Of a stretch of 64,000 bases of DNA, positions 25,596 through 34,879 are shown in pieces (position 1 is the first letter of the stretch; each line of letters opens with the position of its first letter). A program made the position numbers and the translations under genes. Origin of the DNA: Microcoleus sp. FACHB-672 (GTDB taxonomy: Bacteria; Cyanobacteriota; Cyanobacteriia; Cyanobacteriales; Oscillatoriaceae). The DNA lies in contig NZ_JACJOU010000014.1 of the NCBI RefSeq assembly GCF_014695725.1, positions 62,001 through 126,000 on the forward strand. Direction: 5' to 3'. The notes below the pieces were generated by a model. It was not told the origin of the DNA, made no database searches, and was given only the letters and a program-made list of their open reading frames with translations.

Positions 25596-27215
25596 ATGCT
25601 GCTCATGGAAATGCCCTGGCTAAGCACTATTATTTTGTTGCCCCTAATCGCTGCCCTCGCTATCCCCTTCATACCGGATAAAAACGGCAAAACCGTTCGC
25701 TGGTATGCCTTGGGGGTTGGCATAGCAGACTTGGCGCTGACTGTCTATGCCTTTTGGCAACACTACGATTTACAAAATCCAGACTTTCAACTTGCTGAAA
25801 CCTATGCCTGGGTGCCGCAACTGGGGCTAAATTGGTCGGTAGCGGTGGATGGACTCTCGATGCCGCTGATTGTCTTAACCGGCTTAGTCACCACCTTGGC
25901 AATGCTGGCCGGTTGGAACGTTACCACCAAGCCGCGCTTGTTTTACTTCCTGATGCTTGCAATGTATAGCGCCCAGATAGGCGTGTTTGCCGCCCAGGAT
26001 ATGCTTTTGTTCTTCCTGATGTGGGAACTAGAGTTAGTGCCGGTGTACTTGCTGATTTCCATTTGGGGCGGCCCAAAGCGGCAGTATGCGGCAACCAAAT
26101 TCATTCTTTACACAGCATTAGGGTCAATTTTCATACTGCTAGCCGGCCTGACAATGGCCTTCTATGGCAGTAATGTCACCTTTAATATGGTGGAAATTGG
26201 ACAGAAATATTTCCCCATGTCGTTGGAAGTGTTACTCTACGCCGCTTTACTGATTGCCTTCGGGGTTAAACTGCCGATCTTCCCTCTGCACACTTGGCTA
26301 CCCGATGCACATGGCGAAGCTTCAGCCCCCGTGTCAATGATTTTGGCCGGCGTTTTATTAAAAATGGGTGGCTATGCGTTAATCCGCATGAATGTTGAGA
26401 TGCTGCCTCATGCCCACATTTACTTCGCGCCGGTTTTAGCCATTCTCGGTGTCGTCAATATTGTTTACGGGGCTTTAACCGCCTTTGCCCAAGATAATCT
26501 TAAGCGCCGGCTGGCTTGTTCCTCCATTTCCCACATGGGCTTTGTTCTCATCGGAATCGCCTCCTTAACCGATGTCGGACTCACCGGCGCGATCCTGCAA
26601 ATGCTTTCCCACGGCTTGATTGCAGCCGCGCTGTTCTTCCTCTCCGGCGTGACTTACGAACGGACTCACACCCTGGCGATGGAAAAAATGGGCGGCATGG
26701 CTAAATCGATGCCGAAAGTGTTTGCCTTATTCACCGCCGGCTCAATGGCATCTCTGGCATTACCGGGAATGAGCGGCTTTATCGGTGAACTGACGGTATT
26801 CCTCGGCTTTGCAACCAGTGATGCGTTTAACCCCACCTTCAAGGCTGTGGTGATTGTGTTGGCGGCAGTTGGATTAATTGCCACGCCGGTTTACTTACTC
26901 TCCATGTTGCGCCGAGTCTTTTATGGGCCAGAAAATGCCCAGCTCACGATTGATCCGTGGTTGCTTGTCGATGCCAAACCACGTGAAATTTTGATTACGC
27001 TGTGCCTGATCCTTCCGATTATCGGAATTGGCTTGTATCCCAAGATTGCCACTCAAACCTACGATGTGAAGGTAGTAGAAGTAGCGGCGAACGTCCGTGA
27101 TGCGCTGCCGGTGGTGGCGCAACAGCGAGAACGTCTCTACTCTGGCTATATCGCACCCAAATTAGGGGAACCCACTCAAGGATTAGTTGTGGCGGATTTG
27201 GGCAAAGGTGCGTAA
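25596..27215 (+). CDS. ndhD: NAD(P)H-quinone oxidoreductase subunit 4 (NDH-1 subunit D)
   Basis: 539 residues, about fourteen membrane helices of the antiporter-like proton-channel fold. Conserved features include [21 protein letters not shown] (key Glu), [44 protein letters not shown] split across the proton path, and [12 protein letters not shown]. It is a membrane-arm subunit of thylakoid NDH-1, which takes electrons from ferredoxin to plastoquinone and pumps protons in respiration and cyclic electron flow. The length and the absence of CO2-uptake-type features point to the NdhD1/D2 (respiratory/cyclic) group rather than D3/D4, though that distinction needs a tree. ndhF is not adjacent. 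A strong terminator follows. Confidence 0.95.
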   Translation: MLLMEMPWLSTIILLPLIAALAIPFIPDKNGKTVRWYALGVGIADLALTVYAFWQHYDLQNPDFQLAETYAWVPQLGLNWSVAVDGLSMPLIVLTGLVTTLAMLAGWNVTTKPRLFYFLMLAMYSAQIGVFAAQDMLLFFLMWELELVPVYLLISIWGGPKRQYAATKFILYTALGSIFILLAGLTMAFYGSNVTFNMVEIGQKYFPMSLEVLLYAALLIAFGVKLPIFPLHTWLPDAHGEASAPVSMILAGVLLKMGGYALIRMNVEMLPHAHIYFAPVLAILGVVNIVYGALTAFAQDNLKRRLACSSISHMGFVLIGIASLTDVGLTGAILQMLSHGLIAAALFFLSGVTYERTHTLAMEKMGGMAKSMPKVFALFTAGSMASLALPGMSGFIGELTVFLGFATSDAFNPTFKAVVIVLAAVGLIATPVYLLSMLRRVFYGPENAQLTIDPWLLVDAKPREILITLCLILPIIGIGLYPKIATQTYDVKVVEVAANVRDALPVVAQQRERLYSGYIAPKLGEPTQGLVVADLGKGA

Positions 27216-27217
27216 GA

Positions 27218-27238
27218 CTGAGTCCTGAGTTCTGAACT
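27218..27238. repeat. three tandem heptamers, CTGAGT type
   Basis: CTGAGTC, CTGAGTT and CTGAACT lie directly after the ndhD stop, in the style of cyanobacterial short tandemly repeated repetitive (STRR) heptamers. Confidence 0.55.
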
Positions 27239-27270
27239 GCCTCAGATTAGTTAAGATAATACGAACAAAA

Positions 27271-27303
27271 AGAAAGCCTGTCTGTACGGGCTTTCTTTTT
27301 TTT
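27271..27303 (+). terminator. intrinsic terminator after ndhD
   Basis: AGAAAGCC (27271-27278) pairs with GGCTTTCT (27289-27296) around a 10-nt loop, followed by a run of T to 27303. Confidence 0.92.
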
Positions 27304-27418
27304 GGCTGTTATTCTTTAATAGCTTTTTATTTTCTTTACATTTGTTTACCATTTAAGAGAAGGGGCACGCATCAATACGCACGATCTCTCGGATTTAACC
27401 TTCACAACCGGCCAAGCT

Positions 27419-29287
27419 ATGCTCAAAAAGATATCAGAAATTTCCGAACACCGGCAAGCCCTGGAAATGCTATGGCTGTGCGATCGCGCGATGGCAGCAA
27501 CCAGCACCGGCATAGTTATTGCCGATGCCACCAAACCGGGTAGACCCCTTATTTACTGCAATTCAGGCTTCGAGCGGATGACAGGTTACTCCCGCGATGA
27601 AGTGATCGGGCGCAATTGCAAGTTTTTGCAGGGATCTGATAATGATCAACCGGCTATTGAGCAAATTCGCCAAGCCTTACGTGATCAAACTGAATGCCGG
27701 GTCATCTTAAAAAATTATCGCAAAGATGGCACTTTATTTTGGAATGAATTAACCATTTCGCCGGTGTTCGACAGTAACGGACAATTAACTCACTTTATTG
27801 GAGTGCAAAACGACATAACCGAACGCGTAGAAGCAGAAGCCGCGCTTAAGCGAACAACCCAAGAGTTAGCCGATTCTGAAGCCGCGTTACGCAAGCAAAC
27901 CAACATTTTGCAATCCCTCCTCGACAACCTGGCTGAAGGTGTCGTTGTTGCCGATGAAGGCGGTCAGTTTGTGCTATTTAATCCCGCAGCACAAGAGGTG
28001 CTAGGCAAAGGTTTAATTAATGTCTCATCTGAAGCATGGACAGATCAATACGGATGCTATTTGCCCGATAAATTGACCCCCTATCCTCCTCAAGAATTGC
28101 CCCTAGCACAAGCAATTCAGGGAAAATCTGTTGATTCGGCAGAAATTTTTATCCAGCCATCACCAAATTCCGAAGGGGTGTTTATTTGTGTGAATGCGAG
28201 GCCATTAAAAGATGAAACCGGCAGTTTAAAAGGTGGTGTTGCAGTCTTTCGCGATATTACTGAACGAAAGCGTTCTGAGGTAGCTTTGCAGCAATCGGAA
28301 GCGCAATTAAGAGAACACACCAATCAGCTCAAACAAGCTTTACACGACTTACAACAAACCCAAGCGCAACTGATTCAATCTGAAAAAATGTCAAGTTTGG
28401 GGCAATTGGTTGCCGGCATTGCTCATGAAGTTAACAATCCTGTTAGTTTTATTTATGGCAATCTTGCTTATGCCAATGAATACATTCAAGATCTGCTAAA
28501 ATTGCTAAATCTCTACCAGCAGCAGTACCCAAATCCGGGGGAAGAAATTGAAGAGGAAATCGAAGAAGTTGGCTTAAACTTTTTGCTAGAAGATCTGCCA
28601 AAGTTAATGTCTTCCATGAAACAGGGAGCCGAACGCATCCGTCAAATTGTGATTAGCTTGCGTAACTTTGCCCGTTTGGATGAAGCTGAAATGAAAACAG
28701 TGAATATTCACGAAGGCATTGACAGTACATTGCTGATTTTGCAACACCGGCTCAAACAACCGCTAGATTCTGAGATTGAGATTATTAAAGAATACAGCAA
28801 ATTACCCATAGTTGAATGCTATCCAGGGCAACTCAACCAAGTTTTTATCAATATCCTCAATAATGCAATTGATGCTGTAGAAGAATCAGCACTGAAGGGA
28901 GTGGAAAAAGGGCAAATTATCATTCGCACCGGCATCCAAGATGAGCGCGTATTTATCAGCATTGCCGACAATGGAGCGGGCATGAGCGAAGAAGTGAGCC
29001 GGCACATCTTTGAACCCTTCTATACAACTAAGCCGGTAGGAAAAGGCACCGGCTTGGGATTATCGATTAGTTACCAGGTTGTGGTAGAAAAACATGGAGG
29101 CCGGCTGCAATGTATTTCCGCCCCCGGAAAAGGAACCGAACTGAGAATTGAAATACCATTGCGCCAAAAAAATCTTACATCCTTTGCCGTCCCAGATTAC
29201 CTATCGGGAAACGGGAAAAAGGTGGAAAAAGAAAGAGTGGGAGAGAAAAGAACCGGGGTCAGTAATCTTATGTCCCAAAGAGAGTAA
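27419..29287 (+). CDS. LOV-domain (blue-light) PAS histidine kinase
   Basis: 622 residues. Residues about 25-135 are a LOV domain with GRNCKFLQG: Cys67 is in place for the flavin adduct, and Asn99 (NYRKDG), Asn109 (FWNE) and Gln130 (GVQND) are the flavin-contacting residues. A second PAS follows (about 165-285; EGVVVADEGGQFVLFNPAAQ), then a coiled coil, His336 in GIAHEVNNP and an HATPase domain (ILNNAIDAV, DNGAGMS, GKGTGLGLSIS). It should bind FMN and change kinase output in blue light. Soluble. No receiver gene is adjacent; its kinase core is near-identical in layout to the hybrid kinase at 22889, so they may share a partner. The start ATG lacks a clear ribosome binding site. Confidence 0.93.
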   Translation: MLKKISEISEHRQALEMLWLCDRAMAATSTGIVIADATKPGRPLIYCNSGFERMTGYSRDEVIGRNCKFLQGSDNDQPAIEQIRQALRDQTECRVILKNYRKDGTLFWNELTISPVFDSNGQLTHFIGVQNDITERVEAEAALKRTTQELADSEAALRKQTNILQSLLDNLAEGVVVADEGGQFVLFNPAAQEVLGKGLINVSSEAWTDQYGCYLPDKLTPYPPQELPLAQAIQGKSVDSAEIFIQPSPNSEGVFICVNARPLKDETGSLKGGVAVFRDITERKRSEVALQQSEAQLREHTNQLKQALHDLQQTQAQLIQSEKMSSLGQLVAGIAHEVNNPVSFIYGNLAYANEYIQDLLKLLNLYQQQYPNPGEEIEEEIEEVGLNFLLEDLPKLMSSMKQGAERIRQIVISLRNFARLDEAEMKTVNIHEGIDSTLLILQHRLKQPLDSEIEIIKEYSKLPIVECYPGQLNQVFINILNNAIDAVEESALKGVEKGQIIIRTGIQDERVFISIADNGAGMSEEVSRHIFEPFYTTKPVGKGTGLGLSISYQVVVEKHGGRLQCISAPGKGTELRIEIPLRQKNLTSFAVPDYLSGNGKKVEKERVGEKRTGVSNLMSQRE

Positions 29288-29323
29288 AACTACAGGGCCG
29301 GCAGGAACTGTAAGTTTTGAAGA

Positions 29324-29692
29324 TCAGCCCCCACTAATTTTGGCTTTATAGCCTAATTGAGTCAGAAATTGCAGAAGTTTTTGGGTGTGATCGCCCTGAA
29401 TTTCAATTTCTCCATCTTTAATCGTACCGCCGGCACCACATTGAGTTTTCATCTGCTTAAGTAGGGATTCCAAAGTTTCAGGTTTAACTTGAAAACCGTT
29501 GATAACAGTGACCGTTTTTCCCTTACGCCCCTTTCGGGATGCCTGCACCCTGACATTTTGCTGAGATGCCGGCAGTTCTGTTACAGGGCGTTCTAGGGCA
29601 GATGGATTGACATCAGTGCCAAATTCTTTATAAATAAAGCGATCGCCGGTGGAAGCATTGCTATCGTTGGATTTGCGCTTGGAAGTTGCCAT
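29324..29692 (-). CDS. SUI1/YciH-family translation factor
   Basis: 122 residues. The C-terminal SUI1 domain (about 50-120) is clear: RKGRKGKTVTVINGFQ, LESLLKQMKTQCGAGGTIKDG and the final GDHTQKLLQFLTQLGYK. It is the bacterial counterpart of eukaryotic eIF1, which in E. coli (YciH) influences start-site fidelity on the 30S subunit. The N-terminal 45 residues are a polar linker. The gene is convergent with the LOV kinase, with 36 bp between the stops. Confidence 0.92.
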   Translation of the reverse strand: MATSKRKSNDSNASTGDRFIYKEFGTDVNPSALERPVTELPASQQNVRVQASRKGRKGKTVTVINGFQVKPETLESLLKQMKTQCGAGGTIKDGEIEIQGDHTQKLLQFLTQLGYKAKISGG

Positions 29693-29801
29693 AACAGTGA
29701 GCGGGGGCTAGGAGCAAAAAGAAAACTGTTTGCAGTTTTTGTGGATACCTACTCAAAGCATAAATCAGTAACCGAAATCTTGTACCAGCATCACGCAGAT
29801 A

Positions 29802-30176
29802 ATGAATATGGCCGGCATAACCCACATAACCGGCCTAACCCACATAGCCGGCATCGATGCACCGGCACACGAGTCAGCTAAACTGAGTCAGAAGCAAGCT
29901 TTGTTGGAGCACCGGCAGATGGAATCGAAACGACATCCCATAGAACAGCAAGTAGAGGAAGGCAGACAGCGTGCTCACGTTCATGCAGAACGAATTAATG
30001 AACTTGCAGAAGAACTTGCCCAGGAACTAAAAGCCCTCAAAGACATTGCAGATGAAATCAGCCCCAGTTACTGGCAAGTCTATTACAAACCTTTCATCAC
30101 CGGCTTTAGCAGCATCTCAGTTCCCTACGTCCGTTCCGACGGGGATGTTTGGACAGTCTTTAACCGAGTCGTTTAA
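29802..30176 (+). CDS. conserved-looking hypothetical protein with repeat-encoded N-terminus
   Basis: 124 residues from ATG 29802. Residues 4-18 (AGITHITGLTHIAGI) are encoded by an 18-bp tandem repeat carrying GCCGGC/ACCGGC; the rest is a helical, charged segment (about 40-85, EELAQELKALKDIADE) and an ordered-looking end PSYWQVYYKPFITGF with VPYVRSDGDVWTVFNRVV. No named family comes to mind. No ribosome binding site fits the first ATG, and an in-frame ATG at 29919 (MESKRHPIEQQ) may be the older start, in which case the repeat part is 5' leader. Same strand as trpB, 91 bp upstream. Confidence 0.6.
   Translation: MNMAGITHITGLTHIAGIDAPAHESAKLSQKQALLEHRQMESKRHPIEQQVEEGRQRAHVHAERINELAEELAQELKALKDIADEISPSYWQVYYKPFITGFSSISVPYVRSDGDVWTVFNRVV
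29811..29860 (+). repeat. 18-bp tandem repeat bearing GCCGGC
   Basis: GCCGGCATAACCCACATA (29811-29828) is followed by ACCGGCCTAACCCACATA (29829-29846) and the start of a third unit GCCGGCATCGATGC. Only two bases differ between units 1 and 2. The 18-bp period keeps the reading frame. Confidence 0.8.
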
Positions 30177-30267
30177 GACTAAGCCCAGGGACATCTGCAT
30201 CAACCTTTATCTGAGCCGGCAAAACAGGGACTTATAATGAAATCTGTCCAGTCATTTCCCTGTTGCC

Positions 30268-31521
30268 GTGACCGCTACCCCCCTTTCCTCCAACGCCCAA
30301 ATCGATGCCTCCAGCGACGCCCAAAGACCTGACTCATTAGGTCGCTTTGGTCGCTTTGGCGGCAAGTATGTGCCTGAAACCTTAATGCCGGCTTTGACTG
30401 AGTTAGAAGCCGCATTTAAGCAATATTGCCATGATGCCGATTTTCAAGCAGAACTTCAGCAACTGTTGCGCGACTATGTGGGACGCCCCAGCCCTCTGTA
30501 TTTCGCTGAACGTCTCACCAGTCATTACGCCCGTCCCGATGGCAGTGGCCCTCAAATTTACCTCAAACGGGAAGACTTAAACCACACCGGCGCTCATAAA
30601 ATTAACAATGCTATCGCTCAAGCATTGTTGGCAAAGCGCATGGGCAAACAGCGCATCATTGCCGAAACAGGTGCCGGTCAGCATGGCGTCGCCACAGCCA
30701 CCGTGTGCGCCCGGTTTGGTCTGGATTGCGTGATTTATATGGGCGTTCACGATATGGAACGACAAGCCCTTAACGTATTTCGGATGCGCTTAATGGGGGC
30801 AGAAGTGCGCCCCGTAGCAGCCGGCACCGGCACCCTCAAAGATGCTACATCAGAAGCCATTCGCGACTGGGTGACGAACGTAGAAAGCACCCACTATATC
30901 CTCGGTTCAGTGGCCGGCCCTCATCCCTACCCGATGATGGTGCGTGACTTCCATGATGTCATTGGCTTGGAAACCCGCGCCCAATGTCTGGAGAAATGGG
31001 GAGGACTGCCGGATATTCTCCTCGCCTGTGTAGGCGGCGGTTCCAATGCAATGGGACTATTTCACGAATTTGTTAGTGAATCCGAAGTGCGGTTAATTGG
31101 CGTTGAAGCTGCCGGTGAGGGCGTTGAGACAGACAAACACGCCGCCACCTTAACACGCGGACAAGTCGGTGTTTTGCACGGCGCAATGAGCTATTTACTG
31201 CAAGATGACGATGGTCAGGTTGTGGAAGCCCATTCAATTAGCGCCGGCTTAGATTATCCCGGTGTCGGGCCAGAACACAGCTATTTAAAGGATCTCGGTC
31301 GCGCTGAATATTACAGCGTTACGGATGAACAAGCTTTAGACGCCTTTAAGCGCTTGTCTCTACTCGAAGGAATTATCCCAGCCTTAGAAACCGCCCACGC
31401 GATCGCTTACTTAGAAACCCTTTGCCCTCAACTTGCCGGTAATCCCCGCATCGTGATTAACTGTTCCGGTCGCGGCGATAAAGATGTGCACACGGTTGCC
31501 AAATTCCTCAATCCAGCTTAA
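30268..31521 (+). CDS. trpB: tryptophan synthase beta chain
   Basis: 417 residues from GTG 30268. Joins indole, made by the alpha subunit, to L-serine to give tryptophan, using pyridoxal phosphate in the cytoplasm. Seen: [20 protein letters not shown] at the start, the PLP lysine Lys111 in [10 protein letters not shown], the active-site Glu region [13 protein letters not shown], the phosphate loop [10 protein letters not shown] and the C-terminal NCSGRGDKD. No trpA is nearby, as is usual in cyanobacteria where trp genes are scattered. The CAP-domain gene follows after 8 nt and is probably co-transcribed. No ribosome binding site is obvious before the GTG. Confidence 0.97.
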   Translation: MTATPLSSNAQIDASSDAQRPDSLGRFGRFGGKYVPETLMPALTELEAAFKQYCHDADFQAELQQLLRDYVGRPSPLYFAERLTSHYARPDGSGPQIYLKREDLNHTGAHKINNAIAQALLAKRMGKQRIIAETGAGQHGVATATVCARFGLDCVIYMGVHDMERQALNVFRMRLMGAEVRPVAAGTGTLKDATSEAIRDWVTNVESTHYILGSVAGPHPYPMMVRDFHDVIGLETRAQCLEKWGGLPDILLACVGGGSNAMGLFHEFVSESEVRLIGVEAAGEGVETDKHAATLTRGQVGVLHGAMSYLLQDDDGQVVEAHSISAGLDYPGVGPEHSYLKDLGRAEYYSVTDEQALDAFKRLSLLEGIIPALETAHAIAYLETLCPQLAGNPRIVINCSGRGDKDVHTVAKFLNPA

Positions 31522-31529
31522 TCGCTTGA

Positions 31530-32159
31530 ATGCTCATACCTAATTTCGTTTCTTACACTTTAAAAAAGCAAAAAAGTCAACAGATACAAGGTAAAAGACA
31601 ACCAAAGAGTTATCTCTTTCTTTTACCTTTTTACTGTTTCCTTTTAACGTTGTTTGCCGGTGGCTGTGTTGTCGTCCTCGACAGCTCTAAAACCCCAAAA
31701 GAAGAACCTACACAGCCGGTGACAACAACCGCACCCGAATCAGCGTCTAAACCCTTAACAGCCACCGAATTTGCTGCCTTGGAACAGTCAATTCATGACC
31801 AAGTGAATCAGTATCGCGCCTCCCAGAAATTGCCGCCGCTGAAGCTCGATCCTCGAATCAGCGAAGTGTGCCGGCAACACAGCAAAGGAATGGCTAGCGA
31901 GGGCGTTCCCTTTGGCCATGAAGGATTTGAGCAAAGAGCCAACGCAATTGAGAAAAGCATTGCTTATCGCTCAGTTGCAGAAAATGTTGCCTATAATTTT
32001 GGCTATAGCAATCCCGGTAAACAAGCCGTTGAAGGATGGATTAAGAGTCCGGGGCATCAGAAAAATATGGTAGGTGATTTTGATTTAACCGGCATCGGCA
32101 TTGTTAAAAATGCGAAAGGAGAATATTACTTTACTCAGATTTTTGTGCGCCGGCAGTAA
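31530..32159 (+). CDS. CAP (SCP/PR1)-domain protein, probable lipoprotein
   Basis: 209 residues. A basic start precedes a hydrophobic stretch (YLFLLPFYCFLLTLFAGGC) ending in a lipobox-like cysteine near residue 46, then a Thr/Pro linker and a CAP domain (about 75-205) with VNQYRASQKLPPLKLDP, HSKGMASEG, YRSVAENVAYNFGYSN, and the end WIKSPGHQKNM ... YYFTQIFV. The two His and two Glu typical of the CAP cavity are present. The domain occurs in secreted proteins of varied function; none can be assigned. The lipobox is atypical (AGGC), so plain secretion is possible. Starts 8 nt after trpB. Confidence 0.85.
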   Translation: MLIPNFVSYTLKKQKSQQIQGKRQPKSYLFLLPFYCFLLTLFAGGCVVVLDSSKTPKEEPTQPVTTTAPESASKPLTATEFAALEQSIHDQVNQYRASQKLPPLKLDPRISEVCRQHSKGMASEGVPFGHEGFEQRANAIEKSIAYRSVAENVAYNFGYSNPGKQAVEGWIKSPGHQKNMVGDFDLTGIGIVKNAKGEYYFTQIFVRRQ

Positions 32160-32163
32160 GAAT

Positions 32164-32184
32164 GGGGCATGGGGCATGGGGCAT
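32164..32184. repeat. three tandem GGGGCAT heptamers
   Basis: GGGGCAT occurs three times in direct succession just after the CAP-gene stop. Degenerate relatives (ATGCCCC) occur at 50615-50627. This is the STRR type typical of filamentous cyanobacteria. Confidence 0.75.
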
Positions 32185-32322
32185 AGGATTACTTTGAGTG
32201 AGGGCTGCCGGGTTCGGCTTTTTTAGGTTTTTGTATCAGCAGATTTTTTAAACAATTAAAAATGATTTTAGATAATTTAAACAATTCAAGACTCGAATTT
32301 TAATTGCTGCGAAGGTGAACTT

Positions 32323-33480
32323 ATGAACACACAAATTGAGCATTCTTTACTTCCAAAAGCGAACCACGATGAGCTGGCACGACAAAATTTTGTGGCAAGT
32401 TTGAAAGTTTATGTATCTAGAAATATTACAGCGGGAAATAAGATTGTTTATGAAAAAGTAGCAAAACCTAAGTTTGAGAAAGAACACCAACGTGCGCCAC
32501 AAAACCGTCATGAAATTCGGCGGCTGATGGAAAATGAATCTTACTATCGCTGGTGGAGTGCTTTGCGGCGCACGACTCAGGAGATGCTGTGGGATTCTGT
32601 AAACAGCAGTATTGAGCGCCAACTGCCTGAATTGGTAGAGTGTGCTCGCCGGCAAGGAAATAAGCTTGGTTCATTAACATTAAATCCCGAACTGACGATT
32701 CCCGCTTACCAAACTGCCGTAGATATTCACTGTATGCCGGGAGGGTATCAAGGCGAATTTACAGAAGATGATGTGGCTGCCGGCGCGTTATATGATCGCG
32801 GGGTTTATTTGTATGTCTTAGGACAGTTAGGCCCATTGAATGATGATATGGGTCAGTCTGTGGTTCAAAATTATTTGAAAAAGCAATATCCTGACTTTCA
32901 ACCGGCACGCATTCTTGATTTGGGTTGTACAGTGGGTCACAGCACTTTGCCTTATGTGGATGCTTACCCGGATGCGGAAGTCTATGCGATCGATACCGGC
33001 GCGGCGCTGTTGCGTTATGCTCATGCACGGGCAGAGGCAATGGGTAAGCGCGTTCACTTCTCGCAGCAAAATGCTGAGCGTACTAACTTTGCCGATGGGT
33101 CATTTGATTTAATTGTTTCCCATATTCTGTTACATGAAATGCCGGTGTCTGCGATTCGTAATGTTTTGCAAGAGTGTTACCGGCTGCTGGCTCCCGGTGG
33201 GATGATGGTTCATGCTGAGGCTCCCCTCTATGGCAATATGGAAGCCTTTAATGCTTTCATGTTCGATTGGGAAACCAAGAATAACAACGAACCATTCTGG
33301 AGTGCGATGCGGGATCTCGACTGGATGGAAGTCGCTGTTGGTGCCGGTTTTGAGAGCGAAAAGGTGATTCAATCCTCTGCTGCTAATGGTGTCTGGAAAG
33401 AAAAGATGGCCGGTGGCAAGTCTCAAAATGACGGTTTTGGCCGGCGCGGCAGTTGGTTGATTTTAGCTGCTAGCAAATAA
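32323..33480 (+). CDS. class I SAM-dependent methyltransferase
   Basis: 385 residues. An N-terminal helical region of about 185 residues (VSRNITAGNKIVYEKVAKPKF..., not recognised) is followed by a Rossmann methyltransferase: ARILDLGCTVGHSTLPYVDA (motif I, about 196-215), EVYAIDTGAALLRYAHARAE (motif II), FDLIVSHILLHEMPVSAIRN (motif IV) and CYRLLAPGGMMVHAEAP (post-motif). The LLHEMP segment resembles small-molecule methyltransferases of secondary metabolism. The substrate is unknown. The 94-residue protein starts 15 nt downstream, and RNase D shortly after, so a three-gene unit is likely. Confidence 0.85.
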   Translation: MNTQIEHSLLPKANHDELARQNFVASLKVYVSRNITAGNKIVYEKVAKPKFEKEHQRAPQNRHEIRRLMENESYYRWWSALRRTTQEMLWDSVNSSIERQLPELVECARRQGNKLGSLTLNPELTIPAYQTAVDIHCMPGGYQGEFTEDDVAAGALYDRGVYLYVLGQLGPLNDDMGQSVVQNYLKKQYPDFQPARILDLGCTVGHSTLPYVDAYPDAEVYAIDTGAALLRYAHARAEAMGKRVHFSQQNAERTNFADGSFDLIVSHILLHEMPVSAIRNVLQECYRLLAPGGMMVHAEAPLYGNMEAFNAFMFDWETKNNNEPFWSAMRDLDWMEVAVGAGFESEKVIQSSAANGVWKEKMAGGKSQNDGFGRRGSWLILAASK

Positions 33481-33495
33481 TACGGCACAACGGTT

Positions 33496-33780
33496 ATGGC
33501 AAAGAAGGCAAAAGGCAAACGACCGATTTATTTTGATGACCCTCAAACCGACAAGTTGCTAACCATAATTTTGGCACTTGCCGGCGAGGTTTCTGTGCTG
33601 CACGAACGTCTCGACACCTTAGAACGTCTAACTGAAGCGAAAGGTTTAGTTAACCTTCAAGAAATCGAGACTTACGAGCCAGATGAGCAAGTGGCCCAAG
33701 AGCGAGAACAGTGGCGTCAGGCTTATCTTGAGCGCGTGTTGCGGGTGGTGAGAGAGGAGTTGGAAGCCTTGAACGGATGA
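33496..33780 (+). CDS. hypothetical protein (methyltransferase partner)
   Basis: 94 residues, not recognised. A basic start (MAKKAKGKRPIYFDDPQTDK) is followed by a hydrophobic-helical part (LLTIILALAGEVSVLHERLDTLERL) and a charged coiled coil ending LRVVREELEALNG. The look is of a small adaptor or oligomerising subunit. It starts 15 nt after the methyltransferase stop; translational coupling and physical partnership are plausible. Confidence 0.7.
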   Translation: MAKKAKGKRPIYFDDPQTDKLLTIILALAGEVSVLHERLDTLERLTEAKGLVNLQEIETYEPDEQVAQEREQWRQAYLERVLRVVREELEALNG

Positions 33781-33854
33781 TCGGTGCGATCTCTTCAACA
33801 GAGAATGGGAAAATTATATTCCCTAGCAGATGAACATTATTGAGGAGTGAACTG

Positions 33855-34478
33855 TTGGAAGATTTTCAGGTTTGCGAACGTGATCTTTCTGATGCCTATT
33901 TATCTCAGTATTTAGAAGCTGAAGCGCTGGCAGTCGATACGGAAACAATGGGATTGTTACCTTGGCGAGATCGCTTGTGTTTGGTGCAACTGTGCGATCC
34001 TCAAGGTCGGGTAACGGTGGTTCGCATTGAGCGAGGACAGAAAGAAGCGCCGAATTTAAAAAAGCTGATGGAAGCCACCGGCATTCTCAAAGTCTTTCAT
34101 TTTGCTCGTTTTGACATGGCAACAATGCGCCACAATTTGGGTATTGAGGTTGCGCCGGTGTTCTGCACGAAGATAGCGAGTAAGCTTGCTAGAACCTACA
34201 CCCCGAAACATGGTCTTAAAGAAGTGGTGCAAGAACTCGAACGGGTGGAACTCGACAAAAGCGCTCAAAGTTCTGACTGGGGAAATGCTGCCAACCTTTC
34301 TGAGAATCAGCTCAGTTATGCGGCGAATGATGTGCGCTATTTGCTCAGTGTTCAGCAAAAATTGATGGGGATGCTGCAACGGGAAGAACGCTGGGAACTA
34401 GCGCAGCAGTGCTTTCAGTCCTTGCCGGTGTTCGTTTCCTTAGATTTGCTGCAATACAAGGATATTTTTGAGCATTAA
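33855..34478 (+). CDS. ribonuclease D-like 3'-5' exonuclease
   Basis: 208 residues from TTG 33855, preceded by GAGGAG at 33842-33847 with 7-nt spacing; the in-frame TTG at 33840 overlaps that site and is less likely. DEDDy exonuclease motifs are in order: AVDTETMG (Asp28, Glu30), FHFARFDMATM (Asp) and SYAANDVRYLL (Tyr, Asp). Length (about 210) fits the short cyanobacterial RNase D form without the HRDC domains of E. coli RNase D. Trims 3' ends of structured RNA in the cytoplasm. Likely co-transcribed with the two genes before it. Confidence 0.9.
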   Translation: MEDFQVCERDLSDAYLSQYLEAEALAVDTETMGLLPWRDRLCLVQLCDPQGRVTVVRIERGQKEAPNLKKLMEATGILKVFHFARFDMATMRHNLGIEVAPVFCTKIASKLARTYTPKHGLKEVVQELERVELDKSAQSSDWGNAANLSENQLSYAANDVRYLLSVQQKLMGMLQREERWELAQQCFQSLPVFVSLDLLQYKDIFEH

Positions 34479-34498
34479 GCACCCTGTCTATTGCTTTT

Positions 34499-34879
34499 TT
34501 AAATGTTGGGTCTCTGAAGAATTGACTCAATGGGAAAGCCGACTGCTTTCCATGCGGCAACGCCACCTCTGAGTTCAGATACGTTGTCATAGCCGGCTGA
34601 GCGCAGTTGCTCGGCAGCTTCGGCGGTTTCCTCGTCGGTTTCACCATAGAGGTAGATATCGCGACTGCGTTCAAGCGCTGTGAAGGCACGTTCGACCAAT
34701 TCGCTCGCCGGCATGGAAATCGCGCCGGTGATGCGACTGGTATTAAATAGGTTGCGCTCTCGCACATCAATAATCGTTAATGCTGGATCACCCCAGTCGA
34801 GCCGATCTTTGAGGTCATAAACCAGGGATTTGGCTTGCAGTGGCGGCGGGATGGGGATGAGGCCGAAGAAGTTAGGCAT
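34499..34879 (-). CDS. rhodanese-like domain protein without catalytic Cys (paralogue A)
   Basis: 126 residues from ATG 34879 (an upstream in-frame start at 34921 is possible). A single rhodanese fold: LTIIDVRERNLFNTSRITGA, ELVERAFTALERSRDIYLYG, then ETDEETAEAAEQLRSAGYDN and LRGGVAAWKAVGFP. Where sulfurtransferases have the Cys-containing loop (CxxGxR/S), this one reads YGETDEET with no cysteine, so sulfur transfer is unlikely and a binding or regulatory role is inferred. A paralogue lies 315 bp further on the same strand. Confidence 0.88.
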   Translation of the reverse strand: MPNFFGLIPIPPPLQAKSLVYDLKDRLDWGDPALTIIDVRERNLFNTSRITGAISMPASELVERAFTALERSRDIYLYGETDEETAEAAEQLRSAGYDNVSELRGGVAAWKAVGFPIESILQRPNI

